Below are positions 62,271-64,000 of a stretch of 64,000 bases of DNA, one piece after another. Source of the DNA: JAWVFM01 sp963843315 (GTDB lineage Bacteria > Actinomycetota > Thermoleophilia > Solirubrobacterales > 70-9). The notes beneath the pieces are model-generated. The model saw nothing but the letters and a program-made list of their open reading frames with translations. It was not told the origin of the DNA and made no database searches. Positions within the stretch are counted from its first letter, which is position 1; every line of letters starts with the position of its first letter. The translations under genes and the position numbers were made by a program. Where the stretch lies: contig CAWJJU010000002.1 of the NCBI GenBank assembly GCA_963843315.1, positions 248,001-312,000 of the forward strand. Reading direction: 5' to 3'.

Positions 62271-63267
62271 TCACCGCCCCCACCGGCGATCGTAGCCAAG
62301 CTGCGCGAGGAGCTTTCCGGCGTGCTCGTCGAAGATCGCGAGGTCGGCGGCGCTCATCGACTCCTTCCACTGCGCGACCCGATCGGCGCGCGGCGGCTCG
62401 GCCGTCAGCGCATGCCCCCGCAGGCGCGACTCGGCGCTGAGGCCCCGCTTGGTCCCCTCCGCGCGCAGCGGCTGGTCGAGCTCGGCGAGCCGCTCGGCGC
62501 TGCGCTCGTGATAGCGGAGCATCTCGGGGTCATAGCCGAGCTCCGCGTGCTCGCAGATGCGCCGCAGCACGGGCTCGGGGTCGGTGACCAGGTCCTCGTA
62601 GCGCACCTCGATGTAGTGGCGCACGCCGTTCGCGGCCCTGCGCGTGCCGCGGATCCGGTGGCTCCAGCGGCGGGCGACCTCCTGGGTGCTGAGCCCGGAG
62701 TCGCGGCGCTCGAGCGAGAGCGCCACGTCGCGGCCGTCGCGAATCATGTGGACGAAGCGCGCCTCGGGCAGGGCGCGCTCGATGCGCCGCATCTTCGGGC
62801 CGTAGCCCGGCGTCTTGTCGCCCCAGCGCGGCTTGCCCTGCCCCTCGGCGTAGAGGCGGTAGAAGGAGCGCAGACGGTGCCCGGGGAGACCAGGGGGCTC
62901 ACCGCTGCCAACCGCTTCTCCAGCTCGTCCGCGTCGACGTGGAAGTCCGGCCAGCGGCGGTTCGCGGTAATGACCGCCATCACCTCGGAGGGGTCGGTCC
63001 GCCGCGGTTGAAGGTGGCGATCACCTCGGGAAGGAAGTGCGTCTCCGGCGGGATCGACAGCTCGGGATGGGAGTCGAGCATCAGCCTCAGCAGGGTCGTC
63101 CCCGAGCGGGTCATGCCCACGACGAAGGGTGCGGGCGGGCGCGGCAGGTTGCGCTCGTTTCGGCGACGGCGGCGGCGAAGCCAGGACACCCGGCGGTCGG
63201 CCTCGAGCTCCGCACGGCGCAGCTCGCGCTCGCGGCGGCGCCGCCAGCCGCCGCCCTTCCCGCTCAC
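62271..63267 (-). CDS. sulfotransferase family protein (copy 2, two frameshifts)
   Basis: About 331 aa if two single-base breaks (near 63000 and near 62876) are corrected. Frame 1 has a Lys/Arg-rich N-terminus, then FVVGMTRSGTTLLRLMLDSHPELSIPPETHFLPEVIATF (PAPS 5' loop). Frame 2 has VMAVITANRRWPDFHVDADELEKRLAAV. Frame 3 has RSFYRLYAEGQGKPRWGDKTPG, then FVHMIRDGRDVALSLERRDS (3' site) to the end. All core motifs are kept, so indel errors are the likely cause. Its GTG overlaps the stop of copy 3 by 4 bp. Confidence 0.8.
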
Positions 63268-64000
63268 GAGGGTCGCCCGGCGCCAGTCTCGTAGCCCAGC
63301 TCGGCCAGGAGGTCCCCGGCCGTGCTCTCGAACGCCTCGACGTCGGCCGGGTCCATGCCGGTCTTCCACACCGCCGTGCGGTCGGCCTGCGGGGGCGCGC
63401 TGGTGAGGGCGTGCGCCTTCATCCGCTCCTCGCCGGTGAGGATTCCCCGCTTGCGCCCGTCGCGCTCGTGGTCGACGTTCATCTCCTGGAGTCGCTCGCT
63501 GGCGGTCTCGTGGTAGCGCAGCATCACCGGGTCCCAGGGCAGCTCGATGAACTCGCACACGCGACGCAGCACCGGCTCGGTGTCGAGCACGAGGTCCTCG
63601 TAGCGGACCTCCATGTAGCGCTCGCTGTTGCCGGCGGATCGACGGGCGGCGATGATCCTCCCGCGCCAGCGCTTGGCCATCTTCGCGATGGGGACGGGCT
63701 TGGCGTTGCGCAGCTCCACGAGGCGCTTGTTGGTGGACAGGGCGACGTCGCGCCCGTCGCGAATCATGTGGATGAAGCGCGCCTCCGGCAGCGCCTGGGC
63801 GATCCCGTCGATCGACTGGACGTAGCGGGGGGTCTTCTCGCCGTAGCGCGCCTTGCCGTGGCGCTCCGCGTAGAGGTTGAAGAAAGCGCGCAGCGAGTCG
63901 GGTGCGTTCAGGTGGCGGATTCCGCGCAGCTCCTCCAGGAAGGCTTCGGAGTCGACGCCCGACTCCTCCCACCCGGACTGCTGGGCGGTGACCATGGCCT
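63264..64000 (-). CDS. sulfotransferase family protein (copy 3, 5' end beyond window)
   Basis: At least 243 aa with the N-terminal PAPS loop lying beyond the right edge. Present motifs are RAFFNLYAERHGKARYGEKTPRYV, ARFIHMIRDGRDVALSTNKRLVE (3'-phosphate site) and MEVRYEDLVLDTEPVLRRVCEFIELPWDP. The C-terminal region RMKAHALTSAPPQADRTAVWKTGMDPADVEAFESTAGDLLAELGYETG closely matches copies 1 and 2. The stop overlaps the start of copy 2 (GTGA), so they are translationally coupled. It is the first gene of the array in view. Confidence 0.9.
   Translation of the reverse strand, partial: AMVTAQQSGWEESGVDSEAFLEELRGIRHLNAPDSLRAFFNLYAERHGKARYGEKTPRYVQSIDGIAQALPEARFIHMIRDGRDVALSTNKRLVELRNAKPVPIAKMAKRWRGRIIAARRSAGNSERYMEVRYEDLVLDTEPVLRRVCEFIELPWDPVMLRYHETASERLQEMNVDHERDGRKRGILTGEERMKAHALTSAPPQADRTAVWKTGMDPADVEAFESTAGDLLAELGYETGAGRPS

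Overview
The window is a stretch of GC-rich actinobacterial chromosome. Very high GC in third codon positions, frequent GTG and TTG starts, short intergenic gaps, and the mix of secreted delta-60, RTX and beta-helix proteins with GGDEF proteins point to a soil actinobacterium. Class Thermoleophilia (Solirubrobacterales-like) is my best guess, inferred from gene content only. At least nine single-base frame breaks split otherwise well conserved genes, several of them at G or C runs. This looks like a draft or metagenome assembly with residual indels.

Layout. 0-2.5 kb: a polytopic glycosyltransferase-like protein and an FAH-family hydrolase. 2.5-4.75 kb: an intact tRNA-Asp, an integrase remnant and a secreted delta-60 protein, closed by a perfect 43-bp copy of the tRNA 3' half; this is the scar of an element integrated at tRNA-Asp. 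4.8-17.5 kb: a membrane permease-like protein, a frameshifted acyl-CoA dehydrogenase, a polysaccharide deacetylase, an enolase-superfamily enzyme, a large PAS-GGDEF-EAL protein, several secreted proteins, a flavodoxin-like reductase and a glyoxalase. 17.5-21.1 kb: a three-gene overlapping operon (PLP decarboxylase, deiminase/amidinotransferase-fold enzyme, M20 carbamoylase) that could convert arginine to putrescine. 21-28 kb: a pair of small inverted-repeat elements, a Tat protein with a GMC oxidoreductase, a CNNM/CorC protein and a histidine kinase. 28-36 kb: beta-oxidation-type enzymes (3-hydroxyacyl-CoA dehydrogenase, thiolase), a PPOX protein, a rhomboid protease, a broken TolB-like gene, tRNA-Ala(TGC), a SprT-like metalloprotease, glutamate dehydrogenase and a very acidic protein. 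36-41 kb: a GGDEF protein, tRNA-Ala(CGC) and a kinase-aminotransferase fusion. 41-50 kb: a beta-helix/RTX protein, an adenylate cyclase, and a CopC-CopD plus multicopper oxidase copper cluster. 50-64 kb: a third GGDEF protein, a PAP2 protein, esterase-like proteins, a GST, a tiny membrane peptide, a kinase fused to a lipocalin-like domain, a MarR-controlled pair, and three tandem sulfotransferases running off the right edge.

Themes are extracellular/envelope proteins, second-messenger signalling (three GGDEF proteins and one class III cyclase), lipid or acyl-CoA catabolism, copper handling and sulfotransfer. The most interesting items are the putative non-canonical arginine-to-putrescine operon, the tRNA-Asp integration scar, the kinase-phospholyase fusion, and two families of palindromic repeats.
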